56,247 nucleotides of DNA from a virus. This document shows, piece after piece, positions 1 to 9,348 of this stretch; position 1 is the first letter of the stretch, and each line of letters begins with the position of its first letter. The notes beneath the pieces are model-generated. The model had not been told where the DNA came from. It searched no databases and saw only the letters and a list, made by a program, of their open reading frames with translations. The translations under genes and the position numbers were made by a program. The stretch lies in IMG/VR virus record IMGVR_UViG_3300049433_000067, positions 1 through 56,247 of that record; one strand, written 5' to 3'.

Positions 1-1393
1 CGGGGATCAGCAGCAGCGTCGGCACGCCGGGCGCGTTGAGGTTGAGGAGCTGCGTACCCCAGTCGGTGTACGGGGACCACACGCCGGGGTAGGTGTAGGT
101 GCGGACGAGGACGTGGAACAGGCCGGCCTGCGCGACGCCGTTGGCCTGCAACGCGACCGTGGCCGACGTCGTGGCGCCGGGGACCACGGTGTCGCTGTAG
201 ATCGTGGTGAGGTCAGGCGCTCCGGCGTTGTCGGCGCACAGGACCAGCTCATAGGCCGACTGCGCACCGGACGGCGTCCACTGGTAGGTGGTTGGGTCGG
301 CGATGGCAGCAGCGCCCGCGGCCGGCGCCACGATCCCGGGCGCGGCTGGCGGGGTGCGGGGGGTGAAGAACGACGACGCTGACCAGTTGGAGACGGCGCC
401 GGTCTGGTCGTAGGTGCGGACCTGCCACTCGTAGGTGGTGCCCGCGACCAGCGGGCCCGGGAGCGTGTAGGTGCCGGCCGAGGATGCGGCGCCGGTCACG
501 ACGGTGAAGCTGTCGCCGATCGCCCGGTACTGCACGTCCGCTGAGGACTGCGAATCGGACGGATCGGGGTCGGAGAACTGCCACGACAACGTAGGCGCGA
601 CAGTGGCGTCGACGGCGCCATTCGTGGGCGGCGCTGTCGGTGTCGGGGTGTTCGGGGGGACGTTGAACGTGAACGTGATGACACCGTTCACCGCGACCAG
701 CGAGCCAGTCCCTGCCGTGGTTACACCGGAGGTGACACCACCGATGTAGGAGGAGCCACCACCCCCGCCGCCGTAGTTCGCGCCAGTGGTCGTGGTGTAG
801 CCGCCACCGCCGCCACCGTAGTAGCCGCCGCCGCCGCCACCACCACCGAAAACGGGCGACAGGTTACGGCCAGCGCCCCCCACCCCCAGCGACCCGGCGG
901 TCGCTCCGGACCCGGCCGCGCCGCCTGCGGACGGGGTGCCGCCGCCACCACCGAACCCGCCAGCGGTTTGCCCGCCAGCGGTGCCGGTGGTGCCGCCGCC
1001 CTGACCGCCGGCGACAGCTGTGCCGCCGATCCCGCCGCCGGCACCGGCCGCGACGATCTTCCGGTTCGAGAGGGCCTGCCCGCCCTGGCGGACATCTGAC
1101 GCGCCGCCGCCGCCTGAACCGCCGCGGCTGTCGCCGTGGCCGCCGGTGCCGCCGCCGTTCCAGCCGCCCGGGCCGGAGTTCGGCCCTCCTGATGACTTGC
1201 CGCACCCGCCTACGTACACCCACAGCGTCTCCCCGGGGGTGACCGCGAGCACCCCGGCCGCGTAGCCGCCTTTCGATGCGGTGCCTGCCCCTCCACCGGC
1301 GCCTTTCGCGGTGGTGCTGATCGAGGTGACCCCGGCCGGGACGGTGAACGGCTGCGCCGCGCCGGTGTAGTTGAACGCGACTGTTTGCGTCAC
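1..1393 (-). CDS. Glycine-rich tail protein with fibronectin-III-like repeats, cut by the window edge
   Basis: At least 464 codons from a GTG start that overlaps the upstream stop (GTGA). The first 30 residues form a beta-type segment. Residues of about 35 to 215 are extremely glycine-rich, with runs such as GGGGGGGGG and GGGGG, resembling polyglycine adhesin regions of phage receptor-binding tips. Two FN3-type domains follow (motifs YEWQVRTYD and FHVLVRTYTYPG). The frame is open at base 1. It is the last tail gene before the window edge, downstream of the tail hub, so I infer a tip adhesin or tail fibre. The FN3-type end at 56046 to 56247 is probably the remainder of this protein. The glycine tract makes homology-based naming unreliable. 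Confidence 0.75.
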   Translation of the reverse strand, partial: MTQTVAFNYTGAAQPFTVPAGVTSISTTAKGAGGGAGTASKGGYAAGVLAVTPGETLWVYVGGCGKSSGGPNSGPGGWNGGGTGGHGDSRGGSGGGGASDVRQGGQALSNRKIVAAGAGGGIGGTAVAGGQGGGTTGTAGGQTAGGFGGGGGTPSAGGAAGSGATAGSLGVGGAGRNLSPVFGGGGGGGGYYGGGGGGYTTTTGANYGGGGGGSSYIGGVTSGVTTAGTGSLVAVNGVITFTFNVPPNTPTPTAPPTNGAVDATVAPTLSWQFSDPDPSDSQSSADVQYRAIGDSFTVVTGAASSAGTYTLPGPLVAGTTYEWQVRTYDQTGAVSNWSASSFFTPRTPPAAPGIVAPAAGAAAIADPTTYQWTPSGAQSAYELVLCADNAGAPDLTTIYSDTVVPGATTSATVALQANGVAQAGLFHVLVRTYTYPGVWSPYTDWGTQLLNLNAPGVPTLLLIP

Positions 1394-1596
1394 TGCGTCA
1401 CCTTGCACACGATCAGCAGTTGCGCGCCGACCTGCACCACGAACACCCGGTCACCGGCGACAGCGGTGTAGCCGTCGTTGCGGATCGCGGGCGCCGGGGT
1501 GTCGTCGCCGTCGAGGATCACCTGGACGGGGGGGCCGGCCGCGTAGACGGTCGCGAACCACGCTCCGGGGGCCCGGGCGCTGGTGGGGGCACTCAC
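1390..1596 (-). CDS. Small tail-tip-associated protein, 68 aa
   Basis: A 68-residue beta-rich protein from a GTG start that overlaps the stop of the tail hub gene; its own stop overlaps the next GTG. The segment GYTAVAGDRVFVVQVG resembles short OB-like or beta-sandwich proteins found just after the tail hub in actinophages. No catalytic motif is visible. I infer a structural or assembly role from position only. Confidence 0.6.
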   Translation of the reverse strand: MSAPTSARAPGAWFATVYAAGPPVQVILDGDDTPAPAIRNDGYTAVAGDRVFVVQVGAQLLIVCKVTQ

Positions 1597-2819
1597 GCGA
1601 CGGCCTCCCAATCCCAGATCATGTCCGTGCCGTCCAGCGGCAGGTTCCAGCCGGTGGCTTGCAGCTTGCGTTGCTTCAACTCGTCCGCGTCGGGGAGGTA
1701 CGGGTCGGTGTAGGTGGCGACGTCGTAATGCCCGGCGATCGGCAGCGGGAACGTCGGGAAGTGGATCGTCTCGGCGAGGGTGGTGTCCGAGGTGACGATC
1801 GCGTCGCCCTGGGTGACGAGGTCGGCCTGGGATGTGGCCTGCAGGTACTGCACGGACCGGATCAGGCGGCCCACCGTTTCCGCCGAGAGTTCCGCGACCG
1901 GCGACTTGTCCACCGTGTACTGCCCGCCGCCCTCGACCGGGGTGTAAGGCAGGTTGTCCTGGATGAACCTCCACCAGTTCGGCACCCCGTAGGTGTCCCT
2001 GGTCCGTCGGCGGTCGGCCGGCGAGACGATGACCTTCGACTGCCAGTCAGGATCGGTGGAGCGGGCGAGGAACGTGTCGCCGGCGACGAGCAGGAACTCC
2101 GGTGCCCGGTCGGCTGGTTTCACGTACCGGTCGGCGCGGTAGTTGCCGTTCTCATCGGCCCACAGCCCGCGATATCCGATCGACGCGAGCAGGTCGTTGA
2201 TGACGGTCAGGTAGTTGGTGATCGTCCCGGACGCCAGCGGCCAGACCATGTCGTTGACGGTGACCGCGTCGGCCTTGGTCTGGTCGGCGATCAGCACCCC
2301 GGCCCACGCGAACCCGGCGGCGGTGATGGCCTGCTGCACCGACGCGAGGACGTTCGCACCGACGGCCACAGTGTAGGTGGCGCCGATAGGGACTTGCAGG
2401 AACACCAGCGGGTCGTAGCCGGTGATCGAGTAGGTCGACCCGAAGGTGAGGGTCTGGTCGGGTGAGGTCGCGAGGTAGCAGCCCAGGTTGAACCGGGCCG
2501 TGCCCACTCTCGGGGCGGTGAGCAGCATGTACGGCCGGACCAGGTCCACCCCCCACGCCAGGGCCTGATCCAGCTGCAGCGTGCAGGTGCCGTGCACCGT
2601 GGCGGCGTTGTTGCGCTGCACGCTCGACCCGGGCCGGCGGAACACGTCGCTGAGGTCGTCGAGCACGACAGGCTGCCCGGTGGCGGCTTGCTGCGTCCCG
2701 CCGTCTGCGGCGAGCAGATCGAGCCCGGCGTCGACCTGCACCGACGGTTCCGTCGCGAGCAGCGCCATGATCTGCGCCGCGGTGAACCCGTCCCGGGGCG
2801 GCGCCGTCAACAGCTGCAT
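1593..2819 (-). CDS. Tail hub / tail-associated protein
   Basis: A 408-residue protein directly after the Dit-like gene, with a start that abuts or overlaps it. It is rich in beta-type segments, including a long middle region (YSITGYDPLVFLQVPIG) and LASIGYRGLWADENGNYR, the usual look of siphovirus baseplate hub proteins (gp27/Tal-like fold). No peptidase or glycosidase motif is visible, so it is probably the structural hub that closes the tail tube, not a tail lysin. The order tape measure, Dit-like, hub is standard for long-tailed actinophages. The exact family is not certain from sequence reading alone. Confidence 0.65.
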   Translation of the reverse strand: MQLLTAPPRDGFTAAQIMALLATEPSVQVDAGLDLLAADGGTQQAATGQPVVLDDLSDVFRRPGSSVQRNNAATVHGTCTLQLDQALAWGVDLVRPYMLLTAPRVGTARFNLGCYLATSPDQTLTFGSTYSITGYDPLVFLQVPIGATYTVAVGANVLASVQQAITAAGFAWAGVLIADQTKADAVTVNDMVWPLASGTITNYLTVINDLLASIGYRGLWADENGNYRADRYVKPADRAPEFLLVAGDTFLARSTDPDWQSKVIVSPADRRRTRDTYGVPNWWRFIQDNLPYTPVEGGGQYTVDKSPVAELSAETVGRLIRSVQYLQATSQADLVTQGDAIVTSDTTLAETIHFPTFPLPIAGHYDVATYTDPYLPDADELKQRKLQATGWNLPLDGTDMIWDWEAVA

Positions 2820-3229
2820 CAGACGGCCTCGAGAAAGGTGGTTTCCTGCCAGGCGAGGGTGACGTCAGCGAGCGGCGGGTCGGTGATGCCGGTCAACCAC
2901 GATTCGGTCATCGACAGGTACATCCCGAACTGGCGTTGCCCGGTCCCGTCCCGCAACAGCAGCACGGTTCCTTTCCATCCGCGGAGTTGCCGGACCTGCG
3001 CATCGGTGCACACCCCCAGCGGCACGGAGGATGTGCGGGCGACCGCGGGGCCGGTGACTCCCCGGAACCGGCCGGCGGCGTACGCGCGGACTTCGCCTTC
3101 CATCTGCTCGGACAGATTCAGGGGGGTGAACTGCCCGGTATACGTCCCCACCCCGGCCACCACCTGCACGGACGGATTCGCTGGGTCGATCAGCCAAGCC
3201 CAGTCGAACTGCACCGTGGCCGTGTACAT
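2819..3229 (-). CDS. Distal tail (Dit-like) protein
   Basis: A 136-residue protein whose ATG overlaps the tape measure stop (ATGA). The position immediately after the tape measure gene and the beta-rich composition (VQFDWAWLIDP; VRQLRGWKGTVLLLRDG) match the distal tail protein slot. Such proteins form a hexameric ring joining the tail tube to the tip. It is shorter than many Dit proteins, suggesting only the ring domain is present. Assignment rests mainly on synteny. Confidence 0.55.
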   Translation of the reverse strand: MYTATVQFDWAWLIDPANPSVQVVAGVGTYTGQFTPLNLSEQMEGEVRAYAAGRFRGVTGPAVARTSSVPLGVCTDAQVRQLRGWKGTVLLLRDGTGQRQFGMYLSMTESWLTGITDPPLADVTLAWQETTFLEAV

Positions 3230-6200
3230 CAGTGGGCTCGCCTTGCTGCGAGAGCAAGCGCGGCCTGCTTCTTCACAGCCTTGTCCAGGGCAACGTCCAG
3301 GGCATGCCCCACCCGGGTGGAGATCACGTCACCGAGGTGGTCGATCTGCTTGGTGAGCTGATGCGACTGCGCGGTCAGGGCGTTGACCTGCCTCGTCCAC
3401 GCTGTGATAGCCGGGCCGAACTCGGCCCCCGCGACGGTCTTCCCCGCCGCGCCTGCGAACGTACCGGTCTGCTTGAACAGGGCGTTGATCTGCGCGATCT
3501 GCGCCTTGCTCGCACCGGCGAGGACCGACGCGTTGACACCCCCACCGGACACCCCGGCTTCACCCAGTTGGGCGAGCAGTTTCGGGTCCAGCCCGACCGA
3601 CTTCAGCGCACCGAGGTTCCCGGCGAATTTCCCCGCAGCGTCCTTGTTCTGGGTCAGGTTCGCCAAGATGCCAGCGATCGACCCGTTCCCGGCGCTGGCG
3701 ACGTTGAACTCACCCAACACCCGGTCAGAGACGGTCGACTGTTCCTGCGCGGACTGCTGCTGCAGGCCCGACAACGTCCCCCGAGCGGACGTCAGCCGCG
3801 TATTCACGGCGTCGCGGCGATTCGCTAAACCAGCCAGCCTCGACTCGAGCCCACCCAACCCGGCCACGCCCGTGCCGGCGGATTTCAGATCCGCGTTGAA
3901 CGTCCGCGCGGCGGCGAGAATCCCCGCCGACCCACCCTTCATCGCCTTCTCGAACCGGGTCAGGTCCGTGCGGTCGAACCGGATCACCAGCGCCTTATCC
4001 GCCTTCGCGGTGCTGGTCGCAGCCCGCAACTGGGCGGCGATCGCGGACTGCTGCGCCCGGACCTGCGCATTGTGGTAGGCGACATCCGTCGTGTACTGGA
4101 TACCGCCGACGGTGCCGCCCGCGAAGCCCGGCATCTGCCCGAACTGCGCACCAGGCGCAATCTCCTTCGACTGCGCGTTGGAGAAGATCTGCACATCCGA
4201 GCCCTGCTTGTGGCCGAGCTCCCACGTGTTCGGGTTGCCTTCACCGACGGTGAACCAGCCGTCGTCGACCCCACCCGCGCCGCTGCCTTTGGCGTAGCGT
4301 CCACCGCCGGCAACCCCGATCTGCCCGGACGCGTTCACCGACACGCCCACACTCCTAGGGAGGCTGGCGAGCGCGTCCCGGATCCGATGGATCACCCCTG
4401 ACGCGTTGTCCTGGGCATTGATCCGAGCCAACCACGCCGGGTCGGCGATGCCATGCAGCCACGTTTCCATCCGCTTCAGGATGGTGATGACAGGGTCGGC
4501 GCCTTCCTGCTGGATCTTCGTCTTCACGTCCGCCGGAACACCGAGATATTCCCTCGCGAGTTTCTGCGCCGCGGTCGAGTTCAACCCCAACTTCGTCAAC
4601 TGGTCAACCAGTTGCGGGCCGGTGCGAGCCACATATTGGTTGTAGGCGTCAGCACCCGCTACGGTGCCGCCCTTGGTGGCGACCTCATGCTGGTAGGTGG
4701 CCTGCGCGGCAGCGATCTGCGCGTCCTGAATGGACTGCAAACCTGTGATGAGAGGGGCGGCAGCGGCGTTGTTGTAGTCGATCACCCCGGTTTTCAGGTT
4801 CACGATCGAGTTCAGGTACGCCTGGGTCGACTCGCCGCCCTTCCCAGCCTGGGATGCGGCGGTTTTGATGTTGTCGACGAACGTTTTCTGCGCAACCGCA
4901 GCGCTGCTGAGGGTGCCGGCGTAGCCGAGCGCGTCACCACTGGCAGCGCGGAGCGTGGCGCCTATCAACGCCGCCCGGTCCGCAGCAGTGCCAGCCGATT
5001 GGGAGAACGCCTGCAGCGCACCGAGGAACGCGTTCCCCGACTGGTCAGCGTTGTTGTAGGCGTTCGCGATGAGTTGCACAGCGTGGCTGTAACTCGCGGC
5101 AGAGACGGTGCCGGCCTGCACTTTCTCCTGCGTGACACCGAGGACGTCGGCGTAGGACTGCACCTGCGCCGCGGTGATCCCGTACCGCTTCGCGAGCCCG
5201 TCCTGGGTGCCCATCAGTTCGAAGTTGGTGGCGATCTCCAACTTCTTCAGATCGTCGGCGGCCTTGTCCTTATCCTTCGCCTTCGTCAGCGCGTCGCTGG
5301 CGTTCAGGTACTCATACGCAGTCAGATGCGCTGTCTTAGCTGCCTTCGCCTGCGCGTCGGACAACCCCAGCTGGGTTGCGGTGGCGCCCTTCGCGGCGGC
5401 CTGCTGCTTCGTGAACTCCTGCCGCAGCAACGTCATCGCGAGCAGCGTGTCCCCGGACGGCTTACCCGACTTCTTCCACGTGTCGATCAGGGCGTTGTAC
5501 TGCTCGTCGGTGCCGGTGATCGCGGTCGTCAACTGGTCCTGGGTGATACCAGCCTTCGCGGCCTTCCCGACCAGCTTGTCCTGCTCCAACTGGTAGGACA
5601 CCGTCGACTTCACACCGTCGTTGATCACACCGTTGGATCGGGTCAGGGCGTTGAAGAACGTCGACTGCGCGTTACTGGCGTTGTCGAGGGCCTTCGCCGC
5701 CGCGTTGTTGCGTTCGAGGTAGTTCGAGATCGCGGTGCCGACGGCGTAGATCGCGACGCCCGCAGCGGCAGCCGTACCAGCGAACCGGGCGACACCCGCC
5801 GCTGACGCAGCGAACCTCCCCAACCCGGTGGAGGCTGCGGCACCTTCTGCGCCGACCTTCCCGAGCGACACCGCGAACTTATCGAACGGCGCCGACACAA
5901 GCTTCGCCGCGTTGATAGCGACGATCGTTGTCGCGATCGCCTCCAACACCGGCACCGGGATCGCGTTTATCGCCTTCGCGAGCCCATCCACAATGTGCAG
6001 CACAGTGCCGCCGACCGGCGCGAACGCCGCCACGACATGACCGACCGCCGCAGCGATGTCCTCCAGCGCCGGCAACGCCTGATCCAGGGACCGGCCGAGC
6101 GCGTCAGCGAACTTCGCGCCACCCGGACCGGATGACCATTCCGCGAACTTCGACGACAGGACCGCGACGTCCTCACCGGCGTGCTTGATCAGCGGGGAGA

Positions 6201-7083
6201 AGGTGCGGAACCCGTTGACGAGCCCGGTGACGGTGTTCGCGCCGATCTGGCCGAGTTGGGAGCCGAGGACACCGACGTCTTTGCTCAACGCGGGGATCGC
6301 GGCATGCAGGGTGACCACTGCGGCCTGGAACCCCGGCAAGGTAGCTTTCGCCGCGACCGACGACAGGCCACCGAACTCGCTCTTCAGTTGGTTGATGCCA
6401 AGCTTGTACTGCAGGCCGGTGGCTGTGCCGGCTTTCATCTCCCGCTGGATGCCCTTGAACGCGAGCACACCTGTGCCGCCGAGCCCCACCACCCCAGCGC
6501 CTAGGCCGAGGACCGCGCCCGTGATCGGGATCAGCGCAGGGCCTAGCGCGAGGATCGAGGTCTGGAGCGGCTTGAACTCCTTTTGCGACTTCTTCACCTC
6601 GTCGGGGATCAACCCGAGCTCACCCTGCAGCGCAGCGATCTCCGCGAGAGCTGCCTTAGCGTCGACCTTCACCCGGATATCAGGAGATTCCCGCGCCAGG
6701 ACGTCGAGTTTCCCCTTCAGATGGTCGATCGCAGCCAACGCGGCCTTGTCGGTGACGTGGACACCGAACGTCTTACCGACCGTCTCCAGCTGCCGGCGGA
6801 TCTGATCGATGCTGCGCTGCGCCGACGTCGAATCGGCGGTGATCTTCGCTGCCGGGATGTTCCTCAACGCCGCCGACAGCCGTCCGGATACTTCCCGCCC
6901 GAACCGGTCCCCGGCGGCCCGCATCCCGGGCGACGTCCGAGTTTCGAAGTCCTTCGCGAACCCGTCATCCGGCCGGATCTTCACCTTCAGATCCCCGAGG
7001 GACTTCAACTGCGCGCGGAGCTTCTCAGGGAACCCGCGAGCGTCCGGAACAACCTCAACCGATACGGAGCCGACTGTCGCCAT
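3229..7083 (-). CDS. Tail tape measure protein
   Basis: At 1284 residues this is the longest frame in the window. It starts with MATVGSVSVEVVPDARGF, typical of actinophage tape measures, 5 bases after a GGAGG ribosome-binding site. It is rich in Ala, Lys and Gln helices and has hydrophobic segments near residues 175 to 215 (PITGAVLGLGAGVVGLGG) and 330 to 460. The C-terminal 300 residues are again coiled (SAQEQSTVSDRVLGEF). Tape measure proteins set tail length; using the general rule of about 0.15 nm per residue, the tail would be about 190 nm, which supports a flexible non-contractile tail. I see no peptidase motif. It follows the frameshifted chaperone pair as expected. Confidence 0.93.
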   Translation of the reverse strand: MATVGSVSVEVVPDARGFPEKLRAQLKSLGDLKVKIRPDDGFAKDFETRTSPGMRAAGDRFGREVSGRLSAALRNIPAAKITADSTSAQRSIDQIRRQLETVGKTFGVHVTDKAALAAIDHLKGKLDVLARESPDIRVKVDAKAALAEIAALQGELGLIPDEVKKSQKEFKPLQTSILALGPALIPITGAVLGLGAGVVGLGGTGVLAFKGIQREMKAGTATGLQYKLGINQLKSEFGGLSSVAAKATLPGFQAAVVTLHAAIPALSKDVGVLGSQLGQIGANTVTGLVNGFRTFSPLIKHAGEDVAVLSSKFAEWSSGPGGAKFADALGRSLDQALPALEDIAAAVGHVVAAFAPVGGTVLHIVDGLAKAINAIPVPVLEAIATTIVAINAAKLVSAPFDKFAVSLGKVGAEGAAASTGLGRFAASAAGVARFAGTAAAAGVAIYAVGTAISNYLERNNAAAKALDNASNAQSTFFNALTRSNGVINDGVKSTVSYQLEQDKLVGKAAKAGITQDQLTTAITGTDEQYNALIDTWKKSGKPSGDTLLAMTLLRQEFTKQQAAAKGATATQLGLSDAQAKAAKTAHLTAYEYLNASDALTKAKDKDKAADDLKKLEIATNFELMGTQDGLAKRYGITAAQVQSYADVLGVTQEKVQAGTVSAASYSHAVQLIANAYNNADQSGNAFLGALQAFSQSAGTAADRAALIGATLRAASGDALGYAGTLSSAAVAQKTFVDNIKTAASQAGKGGESTQAYLNSIVNLKTGVIDYNNAAAAPLITGLQSIQDAQIAAAQATYQHEVATKGGTVAGADAYNQYVARTGPQLVDQLTKLGLNSTAAQKLAREYLGVPADVKTKIQQEGADPVITILKRMETWLHGIADPAWLARINAQDNASGVIHRIRDALASLPRSVGVSVNASGQIGVAGGGRYAKGSGAGGVDDGWFTVGEGNPNTWELGHKQGSDVQIFSNAQSKEIAPGAQFGQMPGFAGGTVGGIQYTTDVAYHNAQVRAQQSAIAAQLRAATSTAKADKALVIRFDRTDLTRFEKAMKGGSAGILAAARTFNADLKSAGTGVAGLGGLESRLAGLANRRDAVNTRLTSARGTLSGLQQQSAQEQSTVSDRVLGEFNVASAGNGSIAGILANLTQNKDAAGKFAGNLGALKSVGLDPKLLAQLGEAGVSGGGVNASVLAGASKAQIAQINALFKQTGTFAGAAGKTVAGAEFGPAITAWTRQVNALTAQSHQLTKQIDHLGDVISTRVGHALDVALDKAVKKQAALALAARRAH

Positions 7084-7084
7084 G

Positions 7085-7477
7085 TCAGCCTCCGTCCTGG
7101 TGTCGTTGAAGTCGGGCTTTCATGGCGCGGGCGCGGGCACCCATCTTGTTGTCGAGTTCCTTACGGCGCCGGTCATCCCCCGGCCGGGGGTGGGCCGGTG
7201 GGCGGGGTGCGTCTTTATCGCCGGAGCGTTGCCAGTTCGCCGAGGCGAGGATGTCGGCGATGTCGGCGAGAATGTCCCGCTCACTTTCGTGGGGGCCGCC
7301 GACAGCGGCCCGCCACGTCGCGGACGTGGTGTCCTCACGGAGCCCATCCACCCGCACCGACAGCGCCCGCAACGTCATGTCGCCGCGCCAGAAGTCGAGG
7401 AGATCCCAGCCGCGGCACGCGAAGTCGAACTCCACCTGACGGTGATGTTCGGCGATCACCGCGACTAGGATGGGGAG
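7085..7477 (-). CDS. Tail assembly chaperone, T part made by -1 frameshift
   Basis: This frame is the extension of the upstream chaperone after a -1 shift at 7477 to 7483. It adds about 130 residues and gives a fusion of about 276. A GTG inside it (7459) could be mistaken for an independent start but has no clear ribosome-binding site. The motif VEFDFACRGWDLLDFWRGD resembles the DUF5361-type second chaperone of actinophages. The fusion product normally binds the tape measure and recruits tail tube subunits. It ends 2 bases before the tape measure start. Confidence 0.8.
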   Translation of the reverse strand, partial: LPILVAVIAEHHRQVEFDFACRGWDLLDFWRGDMTLRALSVRVDGLREDTTSATWRAAVGGPHESERDILADIADILASANWQRSGDKDAPRPPAHPRPGDDRRRKELDNKMGARARAMKARLQRHQDGG

Positions 7478-7914
7478 TTTGGGGCCCCCACCGCCTCCCC
7501 ATACGCGCTGAGGAACCCCATCAGCAGGTCGTCGAGGTCGTCCTCAGCGTGACGTTGGATGAACCACTTGAACTCCTCCGTGCCGAGGAGCCCTTGCACG
7601 ATGAGGCCGGCGTCGTTGACCTGCCACCCGGCCCTTACTGCGGCGCGGCGGATGTTGCTGCGGTCGATGTTGAACCGTTCCGTCTTGTACACGAACCGGA
7701 GGGTCTTGTCGTCGCTTTCGGTGGCCTCGTCGGCGGCCTGCGTGGCGTCGTTCTTCGGTTCGTCGACCGGCTCGTCTGTGGTCGCTTCGGCCACTACCGG
7801 TGGCTTCTCTTCGACGGCTTCGGCCACCTCGGGGATCGGCTCGTCCACCGGGGGGAGTTCGACGTCCACAACAGGCGGTTCAGCCTTCGGGACGGTTTTC
7901 TTCGGTGCGGGCAT
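7465..7914 (-). CDS. Tail assembly chaperone, G part
   Basis: A 149-residue protein with an AGGAAGAGG ribosome-binding site. The first 75 residues are Pro/Glu-rich and disordered; the rest is a helical domain (DRSNIRRAAVRAGW; LGTEEFKWFIQRHAEDD). It lies between the major tail protein and the tape measure, the standard place for the lambda gpG analogue. In-frame translation ends at a TAG at 7465 to 7467, ten bases after the slippery heptamer, so most ribosomes make this short form and a minority the G-T fusion. Confidence 0.85.
   Translation of the reverse strand: MPAPKKTVPKAEPPVVDVELPPVDEPIPEVAEAVEEKPPVVAEATTDEPVDEPKNDATQAADEATESDDKTLRFVYKTERFNIDRSNIRRAAVRAGWQVNDAGLIVQGLLGTEEFKWFIQRHAEDDLDDLLMGFLSAYGEAVGAPNSPS
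7477..7483 (-). other. Programmed -1 frameshift slippery site CCCAAAC
   Basis: Read on the minus strand, the heptamer C CCA AAC lies in the G frame exactly as X XXY YYZ, the canonical -1 slippery form. The G frame stops 10 bases downstream, while the -1 frame stays open through the next chaperone domain to 7085. The G frame has codon starts at coordinates divisible by 3, and the T frame is displaced by one base in the -1 direction, so the geometry fits. Confidence 0.85.
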
Positions 7915-7995
7915 GCGCAGCTACCTCTTCCTGGTGCGCAGAAGGGATGAGAGGTGGGGGCCGGGGGTCTGCGCGTCCGACCGGCCCCCACCCGT

Positions 7996-8874
7996 TTAGG
8001 TGAACAGCCCCGAACCGACCACTGGGTTGTTGGTGAGCTCGGTGAAGAAGTTCCCGGACGAGTCGACGAAGACGTTGAGGTTGAACTGGTAGACGGTGAG
8101 GGCGTCGGCCTTGTAGACGATGTCGCCGGCTGAGGTGACTTCCGCCGACTGGGCCAGGAACCGTCGCGAGACTGACCCGTCGACGAGGTCGATACCGAAC
8201 TGGCGCAGGTTCCTGGACACGAACGGCTTCACCGGCCACGACGTGGTGCCGTTCACGCCGGGGGTGGTGTTCACGACCGCCACCGTGGGGGTGGTGCCAC
8301 CGGTCAGCCCGGACGCAGCGCTCATGGCCGGGACGTTGCCGAGCGTCGACGGGAACGTGACCACGTAGGAGGTGCCGGCGGTGCCGGTGACGGTGACCGT
8401 GCCGCCGACGATGGCCGACAACGCCGCGGCCAGGGTGGCAGTAGGCACGTTGTAGGTGGCGGTGTAGGACGCGGCGCCGTAACCGATGTTGTTGAGCGTG
8501 AACGTGCCACCGGTCGGGGAGCCCGTGATGGTGATGGTCTGCACGTCGGCGGTCGCGCCGGTCGTCGTCTGCGTCGTCCCTGGCCGGAACAGCCCCAGCA
8601 CGGCGGCGGTCTCCTCCAGGCAGTTGAACTTGAACGAATGCTCAGCCTGGCTGCGCAGCACCCGCAGCAGCGAGGCGCCCTGCCAGCCGTACACCTTCGT
8701 CTCCTGGTAGGTCTGCGACTCGGTCACACCGCCGTCGTCGACCCACCCCAGCTCCGACCAGCCAGCCGGGTATACGGCGGTCGGGGTGGCGGGGCTCGCG
8801 GTGCCCAGCGGTGAGGTCCAGATGGCCTGGGTGATGTCGCCGTAGGCGTGGACGTTGTTGACGTTCTTGGTCAT
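7996..8874 (-). CDS. Major tail protein (tail tube)
   Basis: A 292-residue protein with a GGGAG ribosome-binding site. The N-terminal (DITQAIWTSPLGT, GWVDDGGVTESQ) and C-terminal (YKADALTVYQFNLNVFVD) parts match the usual tail tube subunit pattern. Between about residues 110 and 210 is a Thr/Gly/Val-rich beta segment (VTVTGTAGTSYVVTFPS) that looks like an inserted decoration domain of the phage Ig-like or Big type. It sits between the tail terminator and the chaperone pair. The inserted domain may project from the tail surface. Confidence 0.88.
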   Translation of the reverse strand: MTKNVNNVHAYGDITQAIWTSPLGTASPATPTAVYPAGWSELGWVDDGGVTESQTYQETKVYGWQGASLLRVLRSQAEHSFKFNCLEETAAVLGLFRPGTTQTTTGATADVQTITITGSPTGGTFTLNNIGYGAASYTATYNVPTATLAAALSAIVGGTVTVTGTAGTSYVVTFPSTLGNVPAMSAASGLTGGTTPTVAVVNTTPGVNGTTSWPVKPFVSRNLRQFGIDLVDGSVSRRFLAQSAEVTSAGDIVYKADALTVYQFNLNVFVDSSGNFFTELTNNPVVGSGLFT

Positions 8875-8965
8875 GTCTGCGCTCCCAAGGATGGGTTTGG
8901 GGTTGGGTGTTGACCCGTACGAGGTGGGCGCAGACCACCAGGACGGGCAGGGTGTTGTTGGGGTG

Positions 8966-9346
8966 TTAGAGGGGTTTCACATGCAAGGTGTAGGAAGCGT
9001 TGAAACGGCGCACGCTTGGGTTGTCGTAGGGCGTCCAGATCGGGCCGGTGGTGCATTCGACCTTGCTGATGTACAGGCCGCCTGTCCTCGCCCCGGACAG
9101 CTTGTACAGCCACGCATCCCGCACCTGTTCAGCCAGGATGCGGGAGTCGTCACGGGACAGTTGGAACGTGTCGACCGACATGCGGACCTGGTCGAGGATG
9201 AGCCGGTTCCCGCCGCCGACCCGCCACACCTTGATCAACGGCAGGTTCCCCGACACATCGAAATCAGCCGGGGTCTCCGTCACCACCCGCGCAGCGGGGA
9301 AGTAGTCGTCGGTCCACTGCCGGGTGACCTTCTCCACCGAGATCAT
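8966..9346 (-). CDS. Tail terminator protein
   Basis: A 126-residue protein between the head-tail connector proteins and the major tail protein, the position of the tail terminator (lambda gpU or SPP1 gp17 role), which caps the tail tube and joins it to the head. It has a mixed alpha/beta pattern (RVVTETPADFDV; DQVRMSVDTFQLSRDD; ILAEQVRDAWLY) seen in this family. The name rests on position and length together with this pattern. Confidence 0.7.
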   Translation of the reverse strand: MISVEKVTRQWTDDYFPAARVVTETPADFDVSGNLPLIKVWRVGGGNRLILDQVRMSVDTFQLSRDDSRILAEQVRDAWLYKLSGARTGGLYISKVECTTGPIWTPYDNPSVRRFNASYTLHVKPL

Positions 9347-9348
9347 GT

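Noticed and set aside
7085-7459. The second chaperone as an independent gene from GTG 7459
   Set aside because: No ribosome-binding site, and the slippery heptamer in correct phase explains its expression as a fusion.
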